NCBI GenBank assembly: GCA_021740785.1
Contig: JAIOZI010000008.1
Location: 38,974-102,973 of the forward strand
Direction of reading: 5' to 3'
DNA length: 64,000 nt
DNA from: Melioribacteraceae bacterium
GTDB lineage: Bacteria; Bacteroidota; Ignavibacteria; Ignavibacteriales; Melioribacteraceae
Part shown: positions 7,876-16,904 of the stretch, piece after piece
How positions within the stretch are numbered: the stretch's first letter is position 1
How the letters are laid out: each line of letters opens with the position of its first letter
Made by a program: the position numbers and the translations under genes
Notes under the pieces: generated by a model
The model's database searches: none
What the model was told of the DNA's origin: nothing
The model's input: only the letters and a program-made list of their open reading frames with translations

Positions 7876-10176
7876 TTGAAAATTATAAAAGCGATATTAC
7901 TTCTAATATTATTATTTGCCTCTGTTCTTATTGCTCAGAACGATGAAAAAATAACGTTACGCGTGTTCAATTGGGCTGGAATTTTTGAAATGCCTCTTAC
8001 TCAAGAGGTAGTTGACGAGTACATGAGGCGGAACCCGAATATCGATATACTTTTTCAACCCACCCCAGATGATCAGTATGAAAATAAAATTTTAACTTCG
8101 CTTGCAGCCGGGGAACCTCCTGATGTATTCCTTTTGGATTCGAAATCTGTTCCTTCTTTCACAAATAAAAAAGTTCTCCTAGATCTCAATCAATATGTGG
8201 ATGAACTCGGAATTGATACAAGTCAGTGGTTTAAAAATGTAACCGATATAGCCAGAAGAGATACAGGGCTTTATGCATTCCCAAAAGGTTTCACTCCAAT
8301 GGTTATCTATTATAATAAGAAACTTTTTGATGCCGAGGGAATTAATTATCCTTCATCTGATTGGAACTGGGATGATTTTTTAGAAATTGCGAAAAGATTA
8401 ACAAAAGATTTAGATGGCGACGGCAAGGTTGATCAATTCGGTACAACCTTTACAAATTATTTTTATAATTGGATACCGTGGATTTGGTCGGCTGGTGCAG
8501 ATGTTGTGAGTCCCGACGGAAAAAAAGCAACCGGGTATTTAAACTCACCCGAAACCGAAGAAGCTTTTCAATTTTTAATCGATTTGAGAAATAAGTACGG
8601 AGTTGCACCTGATGTAGGAACATGGGCGCAATCCGGTAAGACAGGAATGACAAGGGCTTTGTTCTTGAACAATAGATTGGGAATGATCTTGGACGGGCAT
8701 TGGAGAATTCCTGGAATGATTCAATATATTGATCCTGATCATCCGGATTATGATCCGAATCACAGTCTGGATTTGGGAATAGTCGGTATTCCTCATGGAC
8801 CGACCGGGAAAAAAGTTAATGTGATGTATGAAGGCGGCTGGTGTGTTCCTAAAAATACAAAACACCCGGTTGAAGCAGTTAAACTTGCTGCTTTTATGGC
8901 AGGGGAATTTGCAAACAGGGTAAGTGCCGGATCTCAATTGGAAATTTCCACCAATATTAAAGTCGCAAAAGAAATTGCGGAAGAGGATAAATTCGGATTT
9001 GAGGAAGTCTTTTTAGGCGAAGTTCCTTATTGCAGACAGCCGTGGGGTTCAAGAGTCGAAAGGTTTAGTGAGATTGAAAGAATTCTCCAGGATGCAGTTG
9101 ATGAGGTTATGCTGAATGACAAGCCAATGCATTCCACTATGACTCAGTATGCTGAACGAATCGATGAAAAGCTAGAGCAGATAAGTAGTCATTCCCATTA
9201 TGAATTTAAGCAATTGGAAGAACATACTGAAATCATTCATTTTCTTATTGCTGTTGCTTTAGGTGTTTTCTTGATAATGCTTATTCTTTATTATAAAGCA
9301 AAAGGGAAAGATAAAAGAAATACCAAAACCGGAATTCTGTTTCTTACACCCTCGCTCATCCATCTTACTGTTTTTATTTTTACTCCAATCGTATTTTCAG
9401 CCTATTTAAGTTTTCACCGCTGGGATATTGTAGTCCCGGATAAGCCTTTTGTTGGTCTCGATAATTTTAAAGAAATTCTATCCGACCCCACTTTTTGGAA
9501 TGCATTTAAGAATACATTCATTTACACGCTAAATGTTCCGATTACGATGGTAATATCGTTATCGGTTGCACTCATGATGCATAAGAAATTAAAAGGTATT
9601 GGATTTTTAAGAACCTTATATTTTCTCCCTAGTGTAACATCGTTCGTTGCAATATCGTTGGTTTGGATGTGGATTTATCACCCTTCATTCGGGGTTGCAA
9701 ATTTTATTTTGAGTATTTTAGGAATACCTCCACTCGAGTGGTTGAACAGCACGCAGACTGCAATGATTTCGGTGATTGTTTTCTCGGTTTGGCTGAACCT
9801 TGGTTATCAAATGGTTATTTTTCTAGCCGGGTTACAGGGCATTCCAGATGAATTATATGAAGTAGCACGAATTGACGGCGCTTCCCCATGGCGGCAATTT
9901 TGGAATGTAACAGTGCCGTTGTTAAAACCTACTACCTTTTTTATTATGGTTACTTCGTTTATCGGGTCATTTCAAATATTTACGACAATTTATGTTATGA
10001 CTCAAGGAGGACCTGTTGGGGCGACTGATGTATTCGTCTATCATATTTATGATGCTGCCTGGAATCAATTGAGAATGGGATATGCTTCGGCGATGTCCTG
10101 GATTTTATTTTTTATAATATTGTTAGCAACTTGGCTGCAATTCAAATTTGGTGGTAAGAATGTTGAATACAACTAA
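7876..10176 (+). CDS. ABC sugar importer: binding protein fused to MalF-like permease
   Basis: A 766-residue fusion. A signal sequence ending in LIAQ is followed by a family-1 extracellular solute-binding domain (residues about 25-430; VVDEYMRRNPNIDILFQPTPDD, SLAAGEPPDVFLLDS, AFPKGFTPMVIYYNKKLFD, GKTGMTRALFLNNRLGMILDG). One membrane helix lies near 455-475. A complete MalF-like permease follows (about 485-766) with the EAA cytoplasmic loop at 659-680 (ELYEVARIDGAS...), which docks on the ATPase. Normally the binding protein and permease are separate genes. The fusion would tether the binding protein to the membrane at its C-terminus. The frame is continuous with no sign of sequencing error, and domain order and topology are consistent. 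The TTG start was chosen because it gives the signal sequence. The likely substrate is an oligosaccharide. No ATPase of this importer class is present nearby. Confidence 0.88.
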   Translation: MKIIKAILLLILLFASVLIAQNDEKITLRVFNWAGIFEMPLTQEVVDEYMRRNPNIDILFQPTPDDQYENKILTSLAAGEPPDVFLLDSKSVPSFTNKKVLLDLNQYVDELGIDTSQWFKNVTDIARRDTGLYAFPKGFTPMVIYYNKKLFDAEGINYPSSDWNWDDFLEIAKRLTKDLDGDGKVDQFGTTFTNYFYNWIPWIWSAGADVVSPDGKKATGYLNSPETEEAFQFLIDLRNKYGVAPDVGTWAQSGKTGMTRALFLNNRLGMILDGHWRIPGMIQYIDPDHPDYDPNHSLDLGIVGIPHGPTGKKVNVMYEGGWCVPKNTKHPVEAVKLAAFMAGEFANRVSAGSQLEISTNIKVAKEIAEEDKFGFEEVFLGEVPYCRQPWGSRVERFSEIERILQDAVDEVMLNDKPMHSTMTQYAERIDEKLEQISSHSHYEFKQLEEHTEIIHFLIAVALGVFLIMLILYYKAKGKDKRNTKTGILFLTPSLIHLTVFIFTPIVFSAYLSFHRWDIVVPDKPFVGLDNFKEILSDPTFWNAFKNTFIYTLNVPITMVISLSVALMMHKKLKGIGFLRTLYFLPSVTSFVAISLVWMWIYHPSFGVANFILSILGIPPLEWLNSTQTAMISVIVFSVWLNLGYQMVIFLAGLQGIPDELYEVARIDGASPWRQFWNVTVPLLKPTTFFIMVTSFIGSFQIFTTIYVMTQGGPVGATDVFVYHIYDAAWNQLRMGYASAMSWILFFIILLATWLQFKFGGKNVEYN

Positions 10177-10999
10177 AATTTGGAAAAAGTTTGGATCAAT
10201 ATTAGTATATTCAGCGTTGATACTTCTGGCTCTTTCAATGCTGCTTCCCTTTATTTGGATGCTGAGTACTTCTCTTATGGGCGAACTAGAAGTATATAGC
10301 TTTCCTCCAAAATTTATTCCATCTGAATGGAAATGGGAAAATTTTGCGGAGGCGATGACGCTTCAGCCGTTCGGCAGATATTTTTTAAATTCTGCAATTG
10401 TTTCAACAGTTGTAGTTATTGGTCAAATGGTTTTTTGTTCAATGGCGGCTTATGCATTTGCCCGCTTAAAATTTTACGGGCATAATAAAGTTTTCGCAGT
10501 ATATTTAGCTACAATGATGATCCCGGCAATTGTTACAATTATTCCGGCTTTTTTAATAATTAATACATTTGGATGGATGAATACTTATTGGGCGTTGTTT
10601 TCTCCGACTTTATCCAGTGTCTGGGGCATTTTTCTGTTAAGACAATTCTTCCAGACTATTCCAAAGGATTTGGAAGATGCGGCTAGAATTGACGGTGCAT
10701 CGGAAATAAGGATTTTTTGGACAATAATTCTGCCATTGTCCAAACCGGCATTAGCTGTAATTGGAATCTTTAGTTTTATGACTAGCTGGAAAGATTTCTT
10801 ATGGCCGTTGATTGTAACCAATAGAACAGACATGCGAACAGTTGAAGTAGGTATTTCAAATTTCAGCAACCTCTACTCAACAGATTGGCCTCATCAAATG
10901 GCTGCGGCTGTTATCGTTCTGGTACCAATAATAATTGTATTTATTATTGCGCAGAGACATTTTGTAAGAGGAATTACATTTAGCGGAATTAAAGGTTGA
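10160..10999 (+). CDS. ABC sugar importer permease, MalG-like
   Basis: About 279 residues with six predicted membrane segments and the C-terminal EAA loop (LEDAARIDGASEIRIFW), as in MalG-type permeases of carbohydrate importers. It should pair with the MalF-like half of the preceding fusion to form the channel. I chose ATG 10160, which overlaps the upstream gene by 17 bases and has GGTGG five bases before it; TTG 10148 and GTG 10151 are in frame but leave no ribosome-binding site. The protein ends in the usual QRHFVRGITFSGIKG tail of this family. It is in the operon 7876-12059. Confidence 0.93.
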   Translation: MLNTTKIWKKFGSILVYSALILLALSMLLPFIWMLSTSLMGELEVYSFPPKFIPSEWKWENFAEAMTLQPFGRYFLNSAIVSTVVVIGQMVFCSMAAYAFARLKFYGHNKVFAVYLATMMIPAIVTIIPAFLIINTFGWMNTYWALFSPTLSSVWGIFLLRQFFQTIPKDLEDAARIDGASEIRIFWTIILPLSKPALAVIGIFSFMTSWKDFLWPLIVTNRTDMRTVEVGISNFSNLYSTDWPHQMAAAVIVLVPIIIVFIIAQRHFVRGITFSGIKG

Positions 11000-11024
11000 T
11001 TTATAAATTTATACAGGTAAAATA

Positions 11025-12059
11025 TTGTCACCCAAAAGAGTAACTATAAAAACAATAGCAAAGGAAGTGGGGATGTCTATAATGACAGTTTCCCGCGCTT
11101 TAAATAATAACTCCAATGTAAATGATCAAACAAAGACAAAAGTGCAGCAAGTTGCTAAAAAGATGGGATATATCCCTAACCATATTGCAAAAAGTCTTGT
11201 TCAGAGAAAAACCTTTACAATAGGAGTTGTAGTTCCGGAAATTGCACATTCCTTTTTCCAGGAAGTTATTAGGGGAATTGAGGAAATTGCATATGACGCC
11301 GGGTATCATATTATTCTAACACACTCGGCGGAAAGTTTCCAGAGAGAACAACTTTGTCTTGAGACGCTTCTTTCCAAAAGAGTCGATGGGATATTGCTCT
11401 CAGTAGCTGAAACCGTTACTGACTTTAAGATATATAAAGAATTGATAAGATTAAAAATGCCTATGGTTTTTTATGATCGGGGTATAAATGACATAGGAAT
11501 AAGTACTGTAGGTATTGACGGAACAAAGGCGGCTGAAATTTTAACTGAACATCTTATTGGTCTGGGATATATGAAAATTGCGCATTTAGCCGGACCATTA
11601 CATCTCTCAATAGGCGCTAACAGGCGCCAGGGATATCTCAATGCACTAAAGAGACATAAAATTAGAGCCAAGAAAAGTTATATAGTTGAAGCGGGATTGA
11701 AAGAAAAACAAGGTTACGAGGGGATGAAAAAATTATTGAATCAAACAAAAAAGAATCCCCCGAGAGCGGTCGTGGCTGTGAATGATCCTAGTGCCTTTGG
11801 AGCAATCGATGCAATAAAAGAGGCTGGGCTAAGAGTACCCGAAGATATTGCAATTGTTGGTTTTGCGGATGATATTCGTTCACAGTTGATAGAAGTGCCT
11901 CTGACAACCGTCCGGCAGCCTGCCTATGAAGTTGGAAAAGTTGCGGCGGATAAACTGATAAAACACATAGAATCGAAGACAGAAGCAGTCGAAGATCTCG
12001 TTTTAAATACAGAACTGATTGTCCGAAAATCATGCGGATGGTCTAAAAAGAAAAATTAA
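11025..12059 (+). CDS. LacI-family transcriptional regulator
   Basis: A 344-residue regulator of standard LacI/GalR length. The helix-turn-helix lies at residues 7-28 (TIKTIAKEVGMSIMTVSRAL), with I19 and M20 at the positions that select the operator in this family. A hinge helix with YIPNHIAKSL follows. Residues 60-340 form the periplasmic-binding-protein-like sensor domain (TFTIGVVVPEIAHSFFQEVIRGIE, KRVDGILLS, AVVAVNDPSAFGAIDAIKEAG, RSQLIEVPLTTVRQPAYEVG). The start is TTG at 11025, 25 bases after the permease, so it is cotranscribed with the importer. The palindrome TGTTAACGTTAACA upstream of its own operon and of several other genes in the window is the obvious operator candidate. The effector is probably a sugar released from the target glycan. 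Confidence 0.93.
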   Translation: MSPKRVTIKTIAKEVGMSIMTVSRALNNNSNVNDQTKTKVQQVAKKMGYIPNHIAKSLVQRKTFTIGVVVPEIAHSFFQEVIRGIEEIAYDAGYHIILTHSAESFQREQLCLETLLSKRVDGILLSVAETVTDFKIYKELIRLKMPMVFYDRGINDIGISTVGIDGTKAAEILTEHLIGLGYMKIAHLAGPLHLSIGANRRQGYLNALKRHKIRAKKSYIVEAGLKEKQGYEGMKKLLNQTKKNPPRAVVAVNDPSAFGAIDAIKEAGLRVPEDIAIVGFADDIRSQLIEVPLTTVRQPAYEVGKVAADKLIKHIESKTEAVEDLVLNTELIVRKSCGWSKKKN

Positions 12060-12100
12060 AAATAAAATCGGATTTTAAAATAAATCTATTCGTTTTTGGG

Positions 12101-12129
12101 TTGACTATTTGAAAAAAATCAATTATTAT
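12101..12129 (+). promoter_or_regulatory. Sigma70-type promoter overlapping a LacI-type operator
   Basis: TTGACT (12101-12106), a 17-base spacer and TATTAT (12124-12129) form one of the best promoter matches in the window. The last T of the -10 box is the first base of the operator at 12129. The predicted transcription start near 12136 gives a leader of about 255 bases before the gene at 12391. Confidence 0.65.
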
Positions 12130-12142
12130 GATAACGTTAACA
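12129..12142. promoter_or_regulatory. LacI-type operator O1 (one-mismatch palindrome)
   Basis: TGATAACGTTAACA differs from the perfect site by one base and overlaps the -10 box and start site. Its mirror image lies 55 bp downstream. Confidence 0.7.
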
Positions 12143-12183
12143 TAAATAATTGACGTAAAAATACAAATATTTTTATTAACGGA

Positions 12184-12197
12184 TGTTAACGTTATCA
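12184..12197. promoter_or_regulatory. LacI-type operator O2 (mirror image of O1)
   Basis: TGTTAACGTTATCA is the exact reverse complement of O1. The centres are 55 bp apart, about 5.2 helical turns, so the sites lie on nearly the same DNA face, as needed for a repressor loop or a roadblock in the leader. Confidence 0.7.
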
Positions 12198-12390
12198 TAT
12201 AAGTTTTTAGATGAGTTGTTTATGAGTTTACAAAAATTAAATACAGCCATTCCAGAATTCTCATCTACTGGTCAGAACTTTTATGAAGTTCCCTCACAAC
12301 CAATAATTCCGGCCGATAAAATACGAACTCATTTTAATCCTAATACAAATGTCTTAATCAATTATTTATCAATCAACAAGGAGTGCTGCA

Positions 12391-14502
12391 ATGCGTACTT
12401 TTACCACCGTTAAGTGTTTAATCTTAGTATTATCACTTTTCCTTATTACCTCTCCTATCTTAGCACAGGAGGAAATTGGCGGTCCATACGAAAATGATGC
12501 AAATACAAGAATGTTACTGCATTTCGATGGGGACCTGACCAATGAGTCTGACTTTTCAGACGATGGAATTGGAAATGGTGATTATTCATTTTTCCCAACT
12601 TCTGCATTAGCTACATTGGGTAGTAGTATTTATTTTAACAATGATGCGGTATCTGATTCACAATACGTTCATGTTCCTGATAATGATAATCTTGATCTCA
12701 CTGGTAGTTTTACAGTTGAAGGCTGGATTAACGTTTTCACATTTGGTGAGTCAGGAAGTGATCACAGATGGGTTCCTCGCCTATGTATCAAAACCGGCGA
12801 TGAGGCTTTTTGGCGCCCGAACTGGTGGGTGGAACTTTGGGGCGATAACCGATGGTTCCAAACCGGTTTCCATACCGCTGACCAAAATAACTGGCCGGCT
12901 GTAACCTCAGCTGCAAATATTATGACTCCGGGTGAATGGGTTCATTTAACCTTTATCCGAGATGATGAACGAAAAATTCTTGTTCAGATGGTTCATGGAG
13001 TTGACGGCGACGGCGAACTTTACATGAAATGGTTCGGTACAATGTCGTATGCTAATCTTCCGGTAACAACTCCAATCGTAACAGCTCAAGATGTTCATAT
13101 GGGCTGGGCAGGCGGCGGCAGTGGCGACTCATGGTTAGACGGTTTTATTGATGAAGTTAGAATCAGTGATATCGTTAGAGATTTTGCAGTCCCGCCGGTA
13201 ATCACTTATTTGAGTGAAGTTGGAAATCAAAATGCATCGGTAACAGAATATCCTGTTTCTGCTTATGCATTTCCATTCCATTCAGGCGGTTCAATTTCAT
13301 CAGCAGTTTTAAGTTATTCAATTGATGACGGCGCTACATGGACAGAGATGGCTATGACAGTTGGTTCTGGTGATACTTTAGCAGCTTCAATTCCTCAGCA
13401 ATCAACCGGATCAATTATTCATTATTATTTGACTGTTGAAGATGATAGAGGTCAAGTTTCCCAATACCCTGAAGAAGGAAATGCCCCAAAATCATTTGGT
13501 ATCTATGAACCCAATACTCAAATCCTAAGCCTTGATTTTGAGCAAAACTTAACTGATGCTTCACCTTACTCACAGACAGTTGATTATTTTGCAGGACCTT
13601 TCTACAGTGATGACGCAATGGTCGGAACATATTCATATGAATTCCCTGAAGTTGAAGATTCTGCATATTTATCAGTTGATTCTCCATTCTTAACCGCTGA
13701 AGAATTTGCTCTCGATTTCTGGTTCAAATTCGAAAAAGATACAATTTTACCGTACATCAGAATGATTATCCGCTCAGCCAGCGGAAACCACGTTGATCAA
13801 AACTACTATATCAGAACGGAAGAAAATGGTCAGCTTTCAGCTAGGTATCAAGTTGATCCTGATTTTGAAGATAGAACAAAAGCTGATGTGGCTTTATTGA
13901 GTCAGCCTGGTCTAGTTGAGCCTTACAAATGGTATAATGTACAGTTTGAAAGAAGTGATTCCTTAGCAGTATTTAAAGTGTTCGATGAAGACGGCAACCT
14001 TCTGGCAAAAGATTTTGACGATGAAGATATTCATCTTAATCCGCCAAGACCTGGTGTAACTCCTCTGAGAATCGGCTGGGCTGGAAACGAATGGGAAGGT
14101 ATTGTAAGAAAATTTGACGGTAAAATGGACGGACTTCAGATTTGGAACTATGCTGCTCTGAATATGGATACCTCAGGTGTTGTTGTCGGTGTTGAAGATC
14201 AAAAATTAAGCGATGCTATTCCTGAAAGATTTGCATTGGAACAGAACTATCCGAATCCATTCAATCCTACTACTACAATTAAATTTGCAATTCCTCAAAC
14301 AGGAAATGTAAATCTAGCTGTATATGATATTTTAGGAAGAAAAGTTAGATCACTGGTTAATGATGTAAGATCAGCCGGTGAATATCAAGTTACTTGGAAC
14401 GGAAAGAATGATATTGGTGCAAATGTAACAAGTGGCGTATATTTTTATCGTATAGAAACTGTTGATAATGTGCAGACGATGAAAATGATGTTGTTGAGAT
14501 AA
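12391..14502 (+). CDS. Secreted LamG-domain protein with T9SS sorting domain
   Basis: A 703-residue secreted protein. The signal peptide ends in ILAQ. Residues about 40-265 form a LamG/concanavalin-like fold (NTRMLLHFDGDLTNESDF, FTVEGWINVF, WLDGFIDEVRISDI). A middle beta-sandwich (about 270-370) is followed by a second LamG-like module (about 375-590, with SLDFEQNLTDASPYSQ and FDGKMDGLQIWN). Residues about 612-703 are the T9SS sorting domain (NYPNPFNPTTTIKF, DILGRKVRSL, SGVYFYRIET). It is probably a surface-attached carbohydrate-binding protein. AAGGAG lies eight bases before the ATG. Its own promoter with two operators, a long leader and a strong hairpin after its stop suggest a separately controlled, highly expressed gene. 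Confidence 0.85.
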   Translation: MRTFTTVKCLILVLSLFLITSPILAQEEIGGPYENDANTRMLLHFDGDLTNESDFSDDGIGNGDYSFFPTSALATLGSSIYFNNDAVSDSQYVHVPDNDNLDLTGSFTVEGWINVFTFGESGSDHRWVPRLCIKTGDEAFWRPNWWVELWGDNRWFQTGFHTADQNNWPAVTSAANIMTPGEWVHLTFIRDDERKILVQMVHGVDGDGELYMKWFGTMSYANLPVTTPIVTAQDVHMGWAGGGSGDSWLDGFIDEVRISDIVRDFAVPPVITYLSEVGNQNASVTEYPVSAYAFPFHSGGSISSAVLSYSIDDGATWTEMAMTVGSGDTLAASIPQQSTGSIIHYYLTVEDDRGQVSQYPEEGNAPKSFGIYEPNTQILSLDFEQNLTDASPYSQTVDYFAGPFYSDDAMVGTYSYEFPEVEDSAYLSVDSPFLTAEEFALDFWFKFEKDTILPYIRMIIRSASGNHVDQNYYIRTEENGQLSARYQVDPDFEDRTKADVALLSQPGLVEPYKWYNVQFERSDSLAVFKVFDEDGNLLAKDFDDEDIHLNPPRPGVTPLRIGWAGNEWEGIVRKFDGKMDGLQIWNYAALNMDTSGVVVGVEDQKLSDAIPERFALEQNYPNPFNPTTTIKFAIPQTGNVNLAVYDILGRKVRSLVNDVRSAGEYQVTWNGKNDIGANVTSGVYFYRIETVDNVQTMKMMLLR

Positions 14503-14511
14503 TGAACATGG

Positions 14512-14540
14512 GGTAGATGGAGATATATTCTCCATCTACC
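14512..14540 (+). terminator. Hairpin after the LamG/T9SS gene
   Basis: A perfect 12-bp stem, GGTAGATGGAGA (14512-14523) with TCTCCATCTACC (14529-14540), closes a 5-base loop and is followed by TTATTTAAAA. The T-run is weak, so it may be a partial terminator or an mRNA 3'-end stabiliser. Confidence 0.6.
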
Positions 14541-14571
14541 TTATTTAAAAAAGATATCAGGGTGAATTGGT

Positions 14572-15399
14572 ATGTTGAATAAATTTATTTTTAAACCTGT
14601 CTTATTGATCTTGTTGATAACAATTGGAATTTTTATTACTTCCTGTGAAACAGGGGTTGAAGACTCGCCTGAACCGGGAATTTTAAGAATTTCCCTTCAA
14701 GCAGATCCCAATGATACATATGCAGTAAATAGAAGCGACACATTTTCTGTATTTACTCCTTACCAGATCAATTTCAATATCAACACTTTTCAGGGTGCGG
14801 CGTTTCAAGATGACAACTTTGCCGTCCTCTATCGATCAATTCAAAGCTATCAGCAGGAAGATTCTGTTCTAAACATCGTTGAATTTGATTTTTCAAAATT
14901 GCGGCAAAATGTAATTCTTGCAGATACAATCATCAGTACAACTGTTAAAAAAATTGCCGATAGTGTGAGAAACGGGAAATGGTCGCTCGATCAAATTGAA
15001 GATCCTAAAGTAGCTTCATTTGTTGATATCGTTGTTAAAAGGCAGAAAGGAATTATTGGCGTTCCGGAAACAACAGATCTATTTAAAGTATTTACTTTAT
15101 TTGAATCGTTCATACCGCCCGGTGATTATAACAAGGTGAGATTTGGTATAGGACCACCTACAAACGAAGCACAGAATCGCGTTCATTTAGAGGAAATTGA
15201 CGGAAAACAATTAAATGTTCCTCTTCAATTGCCTGAAGGCGAGCCGCTGTTATTAGAATTTGAAGTGGACTATAAAATTGAAGCCGGTAAAAAAACCCAA
15301 CTAACATTTTATTTGAGTCCTTTTAAGTCCATTTCCAGGTATAGAGATAGTTATCATTTTGGTCGAGAAATCAAATACGTTGGAGTTGAATATTTTTAG
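14572..15399 (+). CDS. Lipoprotein of unknown function
   Basis: A 275-residue protein with a lipoprotein signal; ITSC puts the acylated cysteine at residue 25, followed by acidic residues. No domain was recognised. The body is rich in beta-type sequence and ends near a YFGREIKYVGVEYF-like stretch typical of beta-sandwich accessory lipoproteins. It is followed 35 bases later by a second lipoprotein and then by a SusC-like receptor. That order suggests an outer-membrane accessory role with the receptor, but no SusD-type alpha-helical repeats are visible, so it is not called SusD. Confidence 0.6.
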   Translation: MLNKFIFKPVLLILLITIGIFITSCETGVEDSPEPGILRISLQADPNDTYAVNRSDTFSVFTPYQINFNINTFQGAAFQDDNFAVLYRSIQSYQQEDSVLNIVEFDFSKLRQNVILADTIISTTVKKIADSVRNGKWSLDQIEDPKVASFVDIVVKRQKGIIGVPETTDLFKVFTLFESFIPPGDYNKVRFGIGPPTNEAQNRVHLEEIDGKQLNVPLQLPEGEPLLLEFEVDYKIEAGKKTQLTFYLSPFKSISRYRDSYHFGREIKYVGVEYF

Positions 15400-15434
15400 T
15401 GAAATCAAATTGAATTGATTATAGGTCAAAAGTC

Positions 15435-16892
15435 ATGAGCAGAAAAAAAGTTTTATTATCATTTATATTAACCGTTTTGTTAATTCTGATTACGAATTCT
15501 TGCGAGCGTCCGACAAATCCGGAAAATGCTAATCAGTCACCTAATACAACTATGGCAAATATACCAAGAGAAAACGATACACTATTTGCTCTAGTTACCT
15601 TGCATTGGGATGGTGAAGATTTTGACGGATTTATCTCGGGATATCAATATCGTTACATCACATATTATCTGACAACGGGCGACTCAGTTGTTCAAGATTG
15701 GAAAGATACAAAAGAAACGAGTTTAACAATTCCTTTCCGTTCTGACGATGAATTGAATAAGCAGCGATTTCAAGTTAGATCTGTTGATGACAAAGGAACT
15801 GTGGATCCTGCGCCGGCAGAAAAGATTTTTTACACTATTCAAACAATCTTTCCTACAACTCAAATTTTACATCCCCAAAATAATAGGACATATTTCGTAC
15901 GGGAAGAAGTTTCTGACTGGTGGCCCGGGATAGAATTGGAATACAGCGGTTTTGATCAAGACGGTGAAATAATTGAATTCGGATGGACTGTTGATGGAAG
16001 GGATACAACTTGGACTACGGATACGGTTGTTGTAATCACACCAGATTTATTAGCTTCACCCATCGAAGGTGAACATACAATAACAGTTACATCCAGAGAT
16101 AATACAAATCTTATTGATCCATTTGGTAAAACTATTACTATTAATTTGATAAGTCCAAGCCTGGGCGATGATATACTTGTAATCGATGCTACAACTGAAT
16201 CCAACTTCCCTGGTGGCTTAACCACTAGACCAAGTGATGCTGTTGTTGATTCATTTTATGCTAAGATATTCCCAGGAAGTGTACAGTGGGATTTAGGAAA
16301 AGATGGATTTCCACCGGTTCCGGAACTAGGTAAGTACAGTCTTGTCGTTTGGCATTCGGATGATCTTCCTTCTTCAGAACCGCATGTAATCGGCGAATAT
16401 ACTGATCAGATTTCCGATTACCTTAATGTCGGCGGTAATATTATAATTGGCGGATGGAGAATATTAAAATCGTTCTTATGGACGGAAGATTTTCCAATTT
16501 CATTTCCTTCAAGTCATTTCGTGAATGAATATCTTCACATCGTTAATGTAAATGAAACCCCATTATTCGGCGACTTTACCGGTGCAGCCGGGCTATCCGG
16601 TTTGTATAGCGATTTTGAAGTCGACCCCGATAAATTAGCCGGATTCCCTTACTTTGGAAAATTAGGACAGATCAATTACATCACTTTACCTGCTGGTTTT
16701 ACAGATGGTATTTACTTTTATCAAAATGCTGATGACAGTCCTTATTATGAATATAGAGGCGAAACAGTCGGGCTTCGTTATTATGGAACAAGTTTCCAGG
16801 CGACAATATTAGGATTTCCGATGTATTTCTTAAAAGATGAAGATGCAGTAATAATGGCCCAGGAAATTTTATCCGAAATGGGAATAAAATAG
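15435..16892 (+). CDS. Lipoprotein with fibronectin-like modules
   Basis: A 485-residue lipoprotein (NSC, lipidated cysteine at residue 23). Residues about 35-130 resemble an FnIII/PKD-like module (NTTMANIPREND, LHWDGEDFDGFISGYQYRY), and a second such module spans about 140-240 (TTQILHPQNN, FGWTVDGRDTTW). The remainder (about 245-485) contains DDILVIDATTES and a GGNIIIGGWRILKSF stretch resembling a Rossmann-like DUF4350/ThuA-type fold. It probably sits at the outer membrane beside the TonB-dependent receptor encoded 12 bases downstream. Its function is unknown. Confidence 0.6.
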   Translation: MSRKKVLLSFILTVLLILITNSCERPTNPENANQSPNTTMANIPRENDTLFALVTLHWDGEDFDGFISGYQYRYITYYLTTGDSVVQDWKDTKETSLTIPFRSDDELNKQRFQVRSVDDKGTVDPAPAEKIFYTIQTIFPTTQILHPQNNRTYFVREEVSDWWPGIELEYSGFDQDGEIIEFGWTVDGRDTTWTTDTVVVITPDLLASPIEGEHTITVTSRDNTNLIDPFGKTITINLISPSLGDDILVIDATTESNFPGGLTTRPSDAVVDSFYAKIFPGSVQWDLGKDGFPPVPELGKYSLVVWHSDDLPSSEPHVIGEYTDQISDYLNVGGNIIIGGWRILKSFLWTEDFPISFPSSHFVNEYLHIVNVNETPLFGDFTGAAGLSGLYSDFEVDPDKLAGFPYFGKLGQINYITLPAGFTDGIYFYQNADDSPYYEYRGETVGLRYYGTSFQATILGFPMYFLKDEDAVIMAQEILSEMGIK

Positions 16893-16904
16893 AGAGTATT
16901 TAAA

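Noticed and set aside
12183..12413. A 76-codon open frame before the LamG/T9SS gene
   Set aside because: It begins inside operator O2, has no ribosome-binding site, and its end overlaps the true start at 12391. It is best read as untranslated leader.
14572..16892. Calling either lipoprotein SusD
   Set aside because: Both look beta-rich and lack the helical repeat pattern of SusD/RagB proteins.
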